Shown piece by piece: positions 34,930 to 44,511 of a stretch of 64,000 nt of DNA (positions are counted from its first letter, which is position 1; the number at the start of each line of letters is the position of its first letter). Both the position numbers and the translations under genes were made by a program. Source of the stretch: an uncultured Ruminococcus sp. GTDB lineage: Bacteria; Bacillota; Clostridia; Oscillospirales; Ruminococcaceae. The DNA lies in the NCBI GenBank assembly GCA_900539835.1, contig UQDR01000005.1, positions 54,189 to 118,188 on the forward strand, read 5' to 3'. A model generated the notes under the pieces. That model did no database searches. It was not told the origin of the DNA and saw nothing but the letters and a program-made list of their open reading frames with translations.

Positions 34930-36702
34930 TTATTCAACGCTGAGATGGGAATCTGTTTCGTTCAATGAAGATTGACTGTCCTCATTAGCCGAAGAATCCG
35001 GTGCTTTAGTCAAAATTTGAGGCACACCTGCTGAAATAGTTACAGTTACGACCTCGCCTTCCTTGACGTTAACATTTTCTCCCGGTGCGGGATTCGTTGA
35101 CTCGACATAACCTGCGCTGACAGTCGCAGATGGAACATTTTCAGTTCTATATACAATTTCTAAAGAGTCAAGAATATCAAGATATTGTTTTTTAGTAAGA
35201 CCTGAATAGGACGGTACCGGAACAAGCTCGCTGCCTTTACTTACTTTAAGGATAAGCTCGTTTTTCAGCTTAGGATCATAATCACTTCCGGCCTCTATAC
35301 TCTGTTCAGTTATTATACCCTTTTGAATTTCATCAGAATAGAAATAATCAACTCTTATTGCAAAGTCCTCGCTTAGCTGTTTCAATGCGGTTTCATACCT
35401 CATATCCACAACATTGGGCATAATAGATCCATAGCCATATTTAGACTCGGGCTTTGCAGATGTAGTCTGAATAGTTTTTTGAGAATCGTCCATACTGCTT
35501 TCTGAAACCGAGCTTGAAACATCAGCAGCAGAACTATTATCCTCGCCCGACGGAGCAAGTATCTGATAAATCAGAAAAACTCCGAGGCCGATTATGAGAG
35601 TCAATATTATAATTCCCGTTACCACTGCCGCAATATTCATCTGTTTCATCTTAGTTTCTTTAACAGATTTTTCGCTATTATTTTTTGCTGACATTTTCTG
35701 AACCGGTATAGTTTGGGTTGCGCCCTTTTGATGTTCCATATGATTGCGAGGCTCAAACAAAGCAGAAACAAGCTTTGTAATTGTTTGAATACGGTCGCTT
35801 CCCTTAACACACATAGCTTTTGCCAAAACTTTTGAAACATGTGCGGGAACTCTTGGGTTAACCCTTATAGCTTCAGGCATGGTATCGTTTGTAATTCTTG
35901 TATTAGCATCCAACGGGACGATTCCTGTCAGAATTCGATATGTAACTGCTGCAATAGCATAAACGTCAGTCCATGTACCCTGCCAGTCAAGGCATGAATA
36001 CTGCTCAGGCGCTGTATATCCGGAATAAAACTCAGTTGAAAGTCCTGTATTAGCCGTTCTGATAGAGCTTATGGAAAATCCGGTCAGCTTTAACTCTCCG
36101 TCAGTAGTAACGATAATATTTTCCGGTGAAATACCTCTATGAATAATTCCTGCATTATGAATAATACTTAATGTTGTAAACAAAGGCATAAGCAGTTTTT
36201 TTACCTGCTCCCATGTTAAAAAACCTTTATTGGACTGAAGAAACTTTTTGAGAGAAACGCCCTCGACATAATCAAGCACAACATAAGTTGTATTATTAGC
36301 ATAAATTATATCCTCAGCTGTGACGATATGATCAAGATTTCTCATTCTTGAAAGAACTTTATTCATATCCACAAACTCAGACATAAATGTTTTATATTTA
36401 GCAAGGCAATCAGAATCAACGACAATTCGCTGACTTCCTTTTTCTCTTTCACAAAGGGTATCAGGCATATATTCACGAATAACAACCTTAGCTTTTGCTA
36501 CGGTATCATAACAGATATAAGAAGCGCCCTCGCCGTTATAGGACAACATTTTTCCGACAATATACCTATTATCCAAAACAGTTTTAGGAGCAAGATATGA
36601 TTGAAGAAAAGGTACATCATCCGTATAATTGCAATAGTGACAAACGCCGTTTTCGTCCAGCTCGTTCATACATCCCATACACAGATTTTTATCAAAAACC
36701 AT
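34930..36702 (-). CDS. Zinc-ribbon PASTA protein with a degenerate kinase domain (predicted pseudokinase)
   Basis: A 590-residue membrane protein, built like a PknB/PrkC Ser/Thr kinase but with lost catalytic residues. Residues 8-24 form a C-x2-C...C-x2-C zinc ribbon. The kinase-like region runs from about 45 to 320. The VAIK lysine is Arg76 (VVIREYMP), the HRD aspartate is Gly190 (IIHRGISPEN), and the DFG triad reads GFS at 208-210 (LTGFSIS). Asn195 and the APE motif (YTAPEQY) persist. One transmembrane helix lies near 355-385, followed by two PASTA repeats to about 570. The start has GAGGAGG 7 bases upstream. It probably senses peptidoglycan without phosphorylating. A zinc-ribbon protein gene lies upstream. 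Confidence 0.9.
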   Translation of the reverse strand: MVFDKNLCMGCMNELDENGVCHYCNYTDDVPFLQSYLAPKTVLDNRYIVGKMLSYNGEGASYICYDTVAKAKVVIREYMPDTLCEREKGSQRIVVDSDCLAKYKTFMSEFVDMNKVLSRMRNLDHIVTAEDIIYANNTTYVVLDYVEGVSLKKFLQSNKGFLTWEQVKKLLMPLFTTLSIIHNAGIIHRGISPENIIVTTDGELKLTGFSISSIRTANTGLSTEFYSGYTAPEQYSCLDWQGTWTDVYAIAAVTYRILTGIVPLDANTRITNDTMPEAIRVNPRVPAHVSKVLAKAMCVKGSDRIQTITKLVSALFEPRNHMEHQKGATQTIPVQKMSAKNNSEKSVKETKMKQMNIAAVVTGIIILTLIIGLGVFLIYQILAPSGEDNSSAADVSSSVSESSMDDSQKTIQTTSAKPESKYGYGSIMPNVVDMRYETALKQLSEDFAIRVDYFYSDEIQKGIITEQSIEAGSDYDPKLKNELILKVSKGSELVPVPSYSGLTKKQYLDILDSLEIVYRTENVPSATVSAGYVESTNPAPGENVNVKEGEVVTVTISAGVPQILTKAPDSSANEDSQSSLNETDSHLSVE

Positions 36703-36816
36703 AGTCAACCTCCTCGCTTCAATTATCATTTCATAATATCAAGTTCTTTATAACAAGTCAAGTCTTTTATAAAAAATGTAGCTTTTGTGCAATAATTTGT
36801 ATCACTTCTGTAACAT

Positions 36817-37632
36817 TTACATGTTTTCTGGGTAAACTAACTCAGACGAATAATAAAGAAACTTATTGTCATCATCAAAAACAACGGTAAGAATAACCTG
36901 TTGAGCGTCGCCGTTATCTGCAAAATAATAATATTTATAACGATAGGATGTATTATCTTTCTTATAAGTAATGCTATAAGGATCGCACTCTATTTCATCG
37001 GTAACCGTGCTGTATTTTGCGCCCTTATCAAACTTATCTAAATTAACGTCTTTTTCTTTTTTATATCCTCTGATATCATCTTCTACAGAAATAAAATCAG
37101 TATATACAACGCTTTCAATGTTTTCATTTTTATCCATCAGAACAGTAACAGCCCATTTCGGATAAGAAATATCATTGATTCTCACTTCATCTTCAGACTC
37201 ATATATATAGTCAAACACAAGCGCTGTATTAACTCCTCTATATGAAGAACCGTCCTTCAGATGAATACCGATATCAGCTTCGGCAGCCGAAATGCTTTTT
37301 CCTGCATATTCTCTGAGTTCAAGCGCAGTTTTATTCCCTTTTTCTCCTGAAATATGGGAAATCAGCACAACAACCAGAATAATTATCAGAATTAAAGCAA
37401 TAACAAACAATCCAAGCTTTAATTTATTTTCATTTACTCTTTGACGAACAATCCCTTTTCGTCCTTCAACTGTTTTCAAATCAGAAGGGGTCTTAGTTTT
37501 CTTTCTGTTTACAAGTCCTCTGACATTAAACTTTTTTCTTTTCGGTTCTTTTAATGCAATACCGCAATTACGGCATACTGCGTCGTTTTCTCCAACTGTT
37601 TTTTTGCACTTTGGACACTCCACGTCAGACAT
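36817..37632 (-). CDS. Zinc-ribbon single-pass membrane protein of unknown function
   Basis: A 271-residue protein starting MSDVECPKCKKTVGENDAVC, a C-x2-C...C-x2-C zinc ribbon in the first 25 residues. A basic linker rich in Lys and Arg follows, then one hydrophobic helix (LGLFVIALILIIILVVVLIS, about residues 74-93) and an extracytoplasmic region with beta-type pattern and no recognised domain. The ribosome site AAAGGAAAG is 8 bases before the ATG. It is upstream of the pseudokinase on the same strand, 115 bases away, and shares the zinc-ribbon head, so the two may work in one membrane assembly. Function unknown. Confidence 0.8.
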   Translation of the reverse strand: MSDVECPKCKKTVGENDAVCRNCGIALKEPKRKKFNVRGLVNRKKTKTPSDLKTVEGRKGIVRQRVNENKLKLGLFVIALILIIILVVVLISHISGEKGNKTALELREYAGKSISAAEADIGIHLKDGSSYRGVNTALVFDYIYESEDEVRINDISYPKWAVTVLMDKNENIESVVYTDFISVEDDIRGYKKEKDVNLDKFDKGAKYSTVTDEIECDPYSITYKKDNTSYRYKYYYFADNGDAQQVILTVVFDDDNKFLYYSSELVYPENM

Positions 37633-37720
37633 CTCCTTATCTTTCCTTTATTCGACACAACTACATAAAATTATACCACACTAACATATGAATGTCAAAT
37701 CAGATAAGGAACAAAAGAAC

Positions 37721-39223
37721 ATGAAAAAACTATTTAAATATTACCTTGGAAGAATTATCATAAACGGTTTATTTTTATTGATTCAGCTTTTATTGATCAT
37801 TGGATGCTGCTGTTATATATGTATACACTGGCACTGGGTAAACATTATTATTAGTTTTGCCGCACTTATTTTGGCTTTAAAAATAGCGGTAATGAAATGT
37901 AATATTCCATGCAGGATAGGATGGATAATCGGTATTTTATTTTTGCCGGTGTTATTTATCCCCATGTATATTCTATACGGCAGAGGCACTGCGCTGAAAA
38001 AAATACTGCGCTATTTAAGAAATAATCCCTTGCCGTTAAGCAGATCCGAAAAAATTGATGCTCCGCTAAGGATACGCAAGCAATTTGAAGGTCTGAGCGC
38101 TATAAGCGGATTTCCTGCATATACAGACAGTGACTGTGAATACTATCCAACCGGTGAATCGTTTTTTGAGGCAATGAAAAAAGACTTGAAAAGCGCTGAA
38201 AGATACATTTTTCTTGAGTTCTTTATTATTAACTTCGGAATTATGTGGGACGAAACCTTAGCTATTCTTGAAGAAAAAATAAAACAGGGAGTAAAAGTTT
38301 ATATTTTATATGATGATTTAGGAACAATAGCTTTACTTCCGCCCGATTTTATAAAACAGATGAAGGATAAAGGAATAAACGCTAAAATTTTTAACTTATT
38401 CAACGGCAAAATAACACCGAAAATTAATTATCGAGATCATCGTAAAATTATTGTAGTTGACGGTAAATATGCTATTACCGGTGGTGCAAATATTGCGGAT
38501 GAATATATAAATAAAACATCTCCTTATGGATATTGGAAGGACACTGCCATTAGAGTTGAGGGCAAAAGTGCTGATACATTTGCGGCAATGTTCATTCAGA
38601 TGTGGAACATGAACGGCGATATTTTAAAATATGAAGACTTTCTTGGTTTTAATTGTGAATCTTCTAAAACAAACAGTTCCGCATTATTGCCGTTCGGTGA
38701 TTACCCCATGTATTCAATCGGATTTACCGAAAGAGCTTTTCTTAACATGATAAACAACGCTGAAAGCGAGATAAATATAACAACTCCTTACCTCATACCT
38801 GACAGCAGGCTGTTGTCCGCAATATGCCTTGCTTCTGAAAATGGAATAAAAGTAAGGCTTTTTACACCTGAGATCCCTGATAAAAAATATATTCACATTA
38901 TAACAAGAGCCAACTATATAACCCTTTTAAAATGCGGTGTAGAAGTATATGAATTTTCAGACGGTTTTATACACGCTAAGTCAATTTTATGCGACAATGA
39001 AATTGCATATGTAGGTTCAGCAAATCTTGACTACAGAAGCTTATATATACATTTTGAAAGCGGAGCTTTAATGTATAAAACAAAATCCGTCAGTCAGCTC
39101 AGAGATGATATAAAAGGTCTTTTGAAATCAAGCGAAAAAATCAGCCTTGACGATCCGAGAATCGTCAAAGCTGACAAAAATATTATCTATAGATTTTTAA
39201 GAATATTTTCAGGTCTCTTATAA
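37721..39223 (+). CDS. cls: Cardiolipin synthase (phospholipase D family)
   Basis: Condenses two phosphatidylglycerols to cardiolipin. The 500-residue protein has three hydrophobic segments in its first 100 residues, then two phospholipase D domains: the HKD motifs read DHRKIIVVDGKYAITGG and HAKSILCDNEIAYVGSAN, both complete with His, Lys and Asp. The ATG at 37721 has AAGGAA about 9 bases upstream; an upstream ATG at 37688 has no ribosome site. The 3' end lies 4 bases from the convergent parC stop. Confidence 0.95.
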   Translation: MKKLFKYYLGRIIINGLFLLIQLLLIIGCCCYICIHWHWVNIIISFAALILALKIAVMKCNIPCRIGWIIGILFLPVLFIPMYILYGRGTALKKILRYLRNNPLPLSRSEKIDAPLRIRKQFEGLSAISGFPAYTDSDCEYYPTGESFFEAMKKDLKSAERYIFLEFFIINFGIMWDETLAILEEKIKQGVKVYILYDDLGTIALLPPDFIKQMKDKGINAKIFNLFNGKITPKINYRDHRKIIVVDGKYAITGGANIADEYINKTSPYGYWKDTAIRVEGKSADTFAAMFIQMWNMNGDILKYEDFLGFNCESSKTNSSALLPFGDYPMYSIGFTERAFLNMINNAESEINITTPYLIPDSRLLSAICLASENGIKVRLFTPEIPDKKYIHIITRANYITLLKCGVEVYEFSDGFIHAKSILCDNEIAYVGSANLDYRSLYIHFESGALMYKTKSVSQLRDDIKGLLKSSEKISLDDPRIVKADKNIIYRFLRIFSGLL

Positions 39224-39227
39224 CCGT

Positions 39228-41468
39228 TTATAATGTCATTTGGTCCGGGTCGGGAATATCTTTGGCAAAACAGCCTGCCACAGGAATTGATTTGCTTCGA
39301 TATTTTCCCAATCCCTCGGCGGTTTCCTCGTCAATAACAAAAGCCTTTTCAACAGTTGACTTAGCTTTCAGTGTCATTACCTGAACGCCTATTGTATCTC
39401 TTGCTGCTTTGGGCATAAGCAAAGCCGTATCAAAAATCATTGCCCTGCCGTTAGTTGTCCTGAGCATTATCAAAGCGTTCTCCTGAACATTAAACACTGC
39501 AATCAACTTTGATTTAGCAGAATAGGCATTTGAAAGCTTCTTTCTGTTTGTCTTAGTTTCATATGCTTTTACAGGGACCTTCGCAACCTTACCGTTTTCA
39601 AAGACAAAAATTATATACCCTGAATAATCTGTGGTCGTCACCATTGCCCTAACATTCTCGCCCTCTTCAAATGACAGCTTAACAGGAACATAATCTCCCA
39701 GAGCACTGGCTTTTGTATCATCAAACTGAGAAGCTTTTGATTTATAAACTGTTGCCTTATCTGTAAAGAATAAAAGCTCGGTTTTGTTTGTAGCATCCAT
39801 TTCCCGTAAAATGAAATCTCCCTCTTTAAGCTTCTGATCGCTTGCCATTCTCAGCGACTGAGGCGTAATTTTCTTGAAATAACCGCTGTCAGACAAAAAC
39901 AGTCTGCAAGGATAATCAGGTGTTTCATCCTCCACTTCAACTTCCTCAATATCAGACTTATAGAAAAACTGTGTTTTTCTTGGCTGACCGTATTTCTTTA
40001 TTACGTCTTTCAGCTCATTTATAATAATATTTTTAATCTTACGATTGCTGTCGAGGGTATCCATAAGCTCTGCAATTTCCTTTTCCAGTGCGTCTGTTTC
40101 GGAAATTCGGTTTAAAATATACTCTCTGTTAAGGTGACGAAGTTTTATTTCAGCAACATATTCTGCCTGAACCTCATCAATAGAAAATCCTATCATAAGG
40201 TTAGGAACAACCTCTGACTCTTCTTCAGTTTCACGGACGATTCTTATTGCCTTGTCAATGTCAAGCAGTATTTTGCCCAAGCCTTTAAGCAGGTGCAGCT
40301 TTGCTTTCTTCTTCTCCAAATCATATGCGATACGTCTTTTCACGCAGTCCATACGAAAAGCTGTCCACTCTTTTAAAATATCATAAACTCCCATAACTCT
40401 TGGATAGCCATGAACAAGAATATTGAAGTTGCATGAATAACTGTCCTGCAATGGAGTCAGCTTATAAAGCTTCTGCATAAGTTTATCGGGATCTACTCCT
40501 CTTTTAAGGTCGATACCGATTGTAAGACCTGTTTTATCAGTTTCGTCACGGATATACTGAATTTCTCTGATTTTCCCTGCCTTTACAAGAGCAATAATTT
40601 TTTCAATAATAGCCTCGACTGTGGTTGTTGCAGGTATCTCGGTTATTTCAAGGCAATTTGCTTTTTTATCATAAGAATACTTTGCTCTCAGCTTAACTGA
40701 ACCTTTTCCTGTACGGTAGATTTTGTCCAGTTCCTCTTCATCATATAAAGCAAATGCTCCTCCCGGAAAATCCGGACCTTTCAAGGTTTCAATGGCATTA
40801 TGTTCGGGATTTCTCATAAGTGCTATCGCAGTTTCGCATACCTCTGTCAAATTAAACGAGCACACTGCCGAAGCCATTGAAACGCCGATTCCCACATTTG
40901 CATTTACAAGTATTGACGGGAATGTTGCAGGAAGCAATGTGGGTTCCTGCATGGTATTATCATAGTTCGGCACAAAGTCCACGGTATTCTTATCAATATC
41001 ACGGAAAAGCTCGTTACAGATAGGCTCAAGCTTTGCCTCAGTATATCGTGACGCAGCATAAGACATATCTCTGGAATATGCCTTTCCGAAGTTACCCTTT
41101 GATTCAACATATGGGTGAAGCAAAGCTTCATTTCCTCTTGCAAGACGCACCATTGTTTCATAAATAGCTGCGTCGCCGTGAGGGTTGAGCCTCATTGTCT
41201 GCCCCACAATATTAGCAGACTTTGTTTTTGCACCTGAGAGCAGCCCCATTTTATACATTGTATAAAGCAGTTTTCTGTGTGACGGTTTAAAACCGTCAAT
41301 TTCCGGGAATGCACGGGAAACAATTACGCTCATGGCATAGGGCATATAGTTCTTTTCAAGGGTCATTGTAATTTTTTCTTCAACAACCTGCCCTGCACCC
41401 TCTATATATGCATTTACCTCAGGTTCTGCTTTTTTCTTTTTATTGTCGTTTGACTTTTTTCTTGCCAT
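39228..41468 (-). CDS. parC: DNA topoisomerase IV subunit A (type IIA)
   Basis: DNA-cleaving subunit of topoisomerase IV, which unlinks replicated chromosomes. The 746-residue protein has a basic N-terminal tail (MARKKSNDNKKKKAEPEV), the catalytic Tyr142 in AASRYTEAKLEP, the GIGVSMAS pattern and a beta-pinwheel C-terminal region from about residue 500. No GyrA box is seen, which favours topoisomerase IV over gyrase. At the quinolone-determining site the motif is HGDAAIYE, with Ala100 in place of the usual Ser. GGAGAG is the ribosome site. parE lies upstream, with a GNAT gene between. Confidence 0.92.
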   Translation of the reverse strand: MARKKSNDNKKKKAEPEVNAYIEGAGQVVEEKITMTLEKNYMPYAMSVIVSRAFPEIDGFKPSHRKLLYTMYKMGLLSGAKTKSANIVGQTMRLNPHGDAAIYETMVRLARGNEALLHPYVESKGNFGKAYSRDMSYAASRYTEAKLEPICNELFRDIDKNTVDFVPNYDNTMQEPTLLPATFPSILVNANVGIGVSMASAVCSFNLTEVCETAIALMRNPEHNAIETLKGPDFPGGAFALYDEEELDKIYRTGKGSVKLRAKYSYDKKANCLEITEIPATTTVEAIIEKIIALVKAGKIREIQYIRDETDKTGLTIGIDLKRGVDPDKLMQKLYKLTPLQDSYSCNFNILVHGYPRVMGVYDILKEWTAFRMDCVKRRIAYDLEKKKAKLHLLKGLGKILLDIDKAIRIVRETEEESEVVPNLMIGFSIDEVQAEYVAEIKLRHLNREYILNRISETDALEKEIAELMDTLDSNRKIKNIIINELKDVIKKYGQPRKTQFFYKSDIEEVEVEDETPDYPCRLFLSDSGYFKKITPQSLRMASDQKLKEGDFILREMDATNKTELLFFTDKATVYKSKASQFDDTKASALGDYVPVKLSFEEGENVRAMVTTTDYSGYIIFVFENGKVAKVPVKAYETKTNRKKLSNAYSAKSKLIAVFNVQENALIMLRTTNGRAMIFDTALLMPKAARDTIGVQVMTLKAKSTVEKAFVIDEETAEGLGKYRSKSIPVAGCFAKDIPDPDQMTL

Positions 41469-41539
41469 TAATTAATACTCTCCTTGTTTTTTGCTTAGCT
41501 TTTAAAATAAATATGAATTTACTTCCCTAAAATATATGA

Positions 41540-41968
41540 TTATAATTTCTTTTCCATTTGAATATAAAGTCCTTGCTGAAAAACTATGTTAAAACCAAAT
41601 GCACGATATATGGCAACAGCAGGTTCAAGTGTTATTCTGGTATCCAAAAACAAAGTATGACAGCCTTGCTCTTTGGCGAAGCATTCAACTGTTTTAAGCA
41701 AGTCCTTTGATATTCCATTGCCACGATATTTATCTCTTAAAAACAATCGCTTAACCTCACCTATCTCGTCAGCTTTTTTCCTATATGCAATACATCCTAT
41801 AGGCAGATTATTGAAAAATGCAACCCAAACATTTTCTATGTTTTCATTTTCGCTGTATCGTGTATAACACCATTTATCATCGCCTAAAAAATCAATCATA
41901 TAATCATCATGTTCAGAAAAAAGTTGCAAGACACTTGCGTCAGTTATATTCATAGACATAATTTTCAT
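41540..41968 (-). CDS. GNAT family N-acetyltransferase
   Basis: A 142-residue acyltransferase of the GNAT fold. The acetyl-CoA-binding motif A reads VKRLFLRDKYRGNGISKDLL (pattern RxxGxG, here RGNGI), and the C-terminal motif LEPAVAIYRAFGFNIVFQQG is typical of the family. GGAG is the ribosome site before the ATG. The substrate is unknown; acetylation of small molecules or ribosomal/peptide amino groups is possible. It separates parE and parC, which are usually adjacent, with about 70 bases to parC and 90 to parE. Confidence 0.9.
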   Translation of the reverse strand: MKIMSMNITDASVLQLFSEHDDYMIDFLGDDKWCYTRYSENENIENVWVAFFNNLPIGCIAYRKKADEIGEVKRLFLRDKYRGNGISKDLLKTVECFAKEQGCHTLFLDTRITLEPAVAIYRAFGFNIVFQQGLYIQMEKKL

Positions 41969-42059
41969 AGTTTTCTCCTAATGTAAACTCCAATTTGTCT
42001 TACTAACAACACTCGTCTAAATTGGAAACAACAAACAATTCAATTTTGTGCCATCTGCG

Positions 42060-44045
42060 TTAGGATATATCCGCCATATCAAGATAATCTATTCCGTTAT
42101 TAGAGATAAACTCTTTTCTTGCCTGCAAATTCTCACCCAAAAGCATATCAAACATCCACGACGTCTGTTCAATATCATCAGCAGTGACCTTTATAAGACG
42201 TCTTGTTTCAGGATTCATGGTTGTAAGTGCCATCATGTCAGCCTCGTTTTCACCAAGACCTTTTGAACGCTGTATAGTACACTTCTTATCCCCTACCATA
42301 CCCATAATGCGAGTCTTTTCAACCTCGTCATAAGCAAAATAGGTTTTATCCTTTGTTGTAATTTCAAAGAGCGGAGATTCAGCGATATACACATACCCCT
42401 CATCTATAAGAGTCGGAGTAAGCCTATAAAGCATAGTCAAAATAAGGGTACGAATCTGAAAACCATCCACGTCGGCATCAGTACAGATAACGACTTTATT
42501 CCATCTTAGATTGTCCAGACTGAAATTCGACAAATCCTTATTTGATTTTGTTTTAACTTCAACGCCGCAGCCAAGAACCTTTATAATATCAGTAATTATT
42601 TCATTCTTAAATATTTTATCATAATCAGCTTTAAGGCAATTGAGAATCTTTCCTCTAACGGGAATAACCGCCTGAAAGTCTGCATCTCTTGCCATTTTTA
42701 CAGAACCGAGCGCCGAGTCGCCCTCCACTATATAAAGTTCACGCTGTGATACATCCTTTGAACGGCAGTCAACAAACTTCTGCACCTGATTGGAAAGGTC
42801 TATAGTTCCTGCAAGCTTTTTCTTTATATTAAGACGTGATTTTTCTGCACTTTCACGGCTTCTTTTATTAACCAAAACCTGCTCGGCAATTTTCACTGCT
42901 TCATCAGGATTTTCAATAAAGTAAATCTCAATCTCCTTTTTAAGGAAATCCGTCATGCATTCTTTAATAAATTTATTGGTAATAGCTTTTTTAGTCTGGT
43001 TTGCATAAGAAGTCTGAGTTGAAAATGAGCTTGACACCAAAACAAGACACTCTTCAATATCAGCAAAGGTTATTTGCTTTTCATTTTTTAGATATTTATT
43101 ATTATTTTTCAGATAATTATGAATTTGATTTGTAAACGCCAGCTTTACTGCATCTTCAGGAGAACCGCCATGCTCCAAAAAGCTTGAATTATGAAAATAC
43201 TCAAGCAATTTAACCTGATTAGAAAAAGTAAAGGCCACGGACAATTTAACCTTATAGTCCTCCTTATCTTCTCTATCCCTACCCTTTCTTTCAGCAGTAT
43301 AATACTGAACTGATGTAAGGGTATTCTCACCAGCTATTTCCTTTACATAGTCAGCAATACCGTTTTCATAGAGAAAAGTTGTTTCCTCAAATGAATTATT
43401 CTCACGTTGATATCTGAAAACAAACTCTACATTCGGATTAACGACCGCCTGCTTTTTCAGCACATCCTCAAAGTATTCACGATCAATATTAATTTCAGTA
43501 AACACTTCAAGATCGGGTTTCCAATGAGTTTTAGTACCTGTTTTCTTACGGCTGCTTTCTTCCTTTTTAAGTCCGCCCACATTTTTACCTTTTTCAAAAT
43601 GCAGATCATACTTAAATCCGTCACGATAAACCTCAACGTCCATAAATTCAGAAGCATACTGGGTAGCGCAAGCACCCAGACCGTTTAATCCAAGAGAATA
43701 TTCATAATTTTCACCGCTGTTGTTATTATACTTTCCGCCTGCATAAAGCTCGCAATATACAAGCTCCCAGTTATAGCATTTTTCAGCGCTGTTATAGTCA
43801 ACGGGACAGCCTCTTCCGAAGTCTTCGACTTCTATACTGTCATCATTATATCTTGTAACAATGATTTTCGAGCCGTTACCGTCCCTTGCTTCGTCAATGG
43901 AATTAGACAGGATTTCAAAAACTGAATGCTTGCAGCCCTCAATTCCGTCTGAACCGAAAATAACCGCAGGACGTTTTCTTACCCTATCCTCCCCTTTAAG
44001 AGAGGTAATGGCATCATTTCCATAATCACTTTTCTTCTTTGGCAT
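42060..44045 (-). CDS. parE: DNA topoisomerase IV subunit B
   Basis: ATPase subunit of topoisomerase IV. The 661-residue protein starts MPKKKSDYGNDAITSLKGED, has the GHKL ATP site with EILSNSIDEARDG (Glu and Asn), VEDFGRGCPVDYN and the NGLGACATQ lid. The TOPRIM domain is shown by LYIVEGDSALGSVKMARD, VICTDADVDGFQIRTLILTM (DxD) and RSKGLGENEADMM. The ATG at 44045 has AAAGGT upstream. Together with parC (39228-41468) it forms a complete pair. It ends close to the GNAT gene. Confidence 0.95.
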   Translation of the reverse strand: MPKKKSDYGNDAITSLKGEDRVRKRPAVIFGSDGIEGCKHSVFEILSNSIDEARDGNGSKIIVTRYNDDSIEVEDFGRGCPVDYNSAEKCYNWELVYCELYAGGKYNNNSGENYEYSLGLNGLGACATQYASEFMDVEVYRDGFKYDLHFEKGKNVGGLKKEESSRKKTGTKTHWKPDLEVFTEINIDREYFEDVLKKQAVVNPNVEFVFRYQRENNSFEETTFLYENGIADYVKEIAGENTLTSVQYYTAERKGRDREDKEDYKVKLSVAFTFSNQVKLLEYFHNSSFLEHGGSPEDAVKLAFTNQIHNYLKNNNKYLKNEKQITFADIEECLVLVSSSFSTQTSYANQTKKAITNKFIKECMTDFLKKEIEIYFIENPDEAVKIAEQVLVNKRSRESAEKSRLNIKKKLAGTIDLSNQVQKFVDCRSKDVSQRELYIVEGDSALGSVKMARDADFQAVIPVRGKILNCLKADYDKIFKNEIITDIIKVLGCGVEVKTKSNKDLSNFSLDNLRWNKVVICTDADVDGFQIRTLILTMLYRLTPTLIDEGYVYIAESPLFEITTKDKTYFAYDEVEKTRIMGMVGDKKCTIQRSKGLGENEADMMALTTMNPETRRLIKVTADDIEQTSWMFDMLLGENLQARKEFISNNGIDYLDMADIS

Positions 44046-44163
44046 ATACAAAAACCTTTCATATTAATTTTATGCGTATTTATTTTATTATACACATTTT
44101 CGAACTTTTTGTAAATACCCCAGATTCGTTTTTATTTAAGATTATGATTAAAGCAGACAATAT

Positions 44164-44203
44164 TAAAGGCAATCTTACATTAAAAGTAAGATTGCCCTTT
44201 TAT
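44164..44203. terminator. Bidirectional terminator between the small 63-residue gene and parE
   Basis: GGCAATCTTAC (44168-44178) and GTAAGATTGCC (44186-44196) form an 11-bp stem with a seven-base loop, flanked by AAA on the left and TTTTATTTTTT on the right. On the minus strand it follows the small gene's stop. Confidence 0.88.
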
Positions 44204-44206
44204 TTT

Positions 44207-44398
44207 TTATCTTTCAACCGTGTTTCCCAATTGACTGTCACACAAACCGTTTACAGCAGGAATAACCGCCAGTGCTTCACCAATAAGCTGTAAAAGGGTT
44301 GAAAGCAAATCAAGCTCCTCATCGCTCAATCCCTCAGCAATGGCATTGGCAATGGAAACTGCAATTAAATTTAATTTTTGTCCGTAACACTTAGCCAT
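44207..44398 (-). CDS. Small 63-residue protein, unknown function
   Basis: The product starts MAKCYGQKLNLIAVSIANAI and is mostly one or two amphipathic, leucine-rich helices (EGLSDEELDLLSTLLQLIGE). No membrane segment is obvious. The second ATG in the frame at 44398 has AGAGGA about 6 bases upstream; the first at 44416 overlaps that ribosome site. It resembles many tiny clostridial proteins with an 'ELxLLSxLLxxxGdxLA' type helix, but I do not recognise a named family with certainty. It is followed by a terminator and is transcribed divergently from the YetF-like gene. Confidence 0.7.
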   Translation of the reverse strand: MAKCYGQKLNLIAVSIANAIAEGLSDEELDLLSTLLQLIGEALAVIPAVNGLCDSQLGNTVER

Positions 44399-44511
44399 TG
44401 ATTTTCCTCTTTTCATATCGGCTCTTTTATTCTATGCTTAAAAAAAAGCCTTTGTGAATATTTTTTAATTTCATACACAAGATAAAAATAAAAAGAAAAG
44501 AGGTTACGGAT

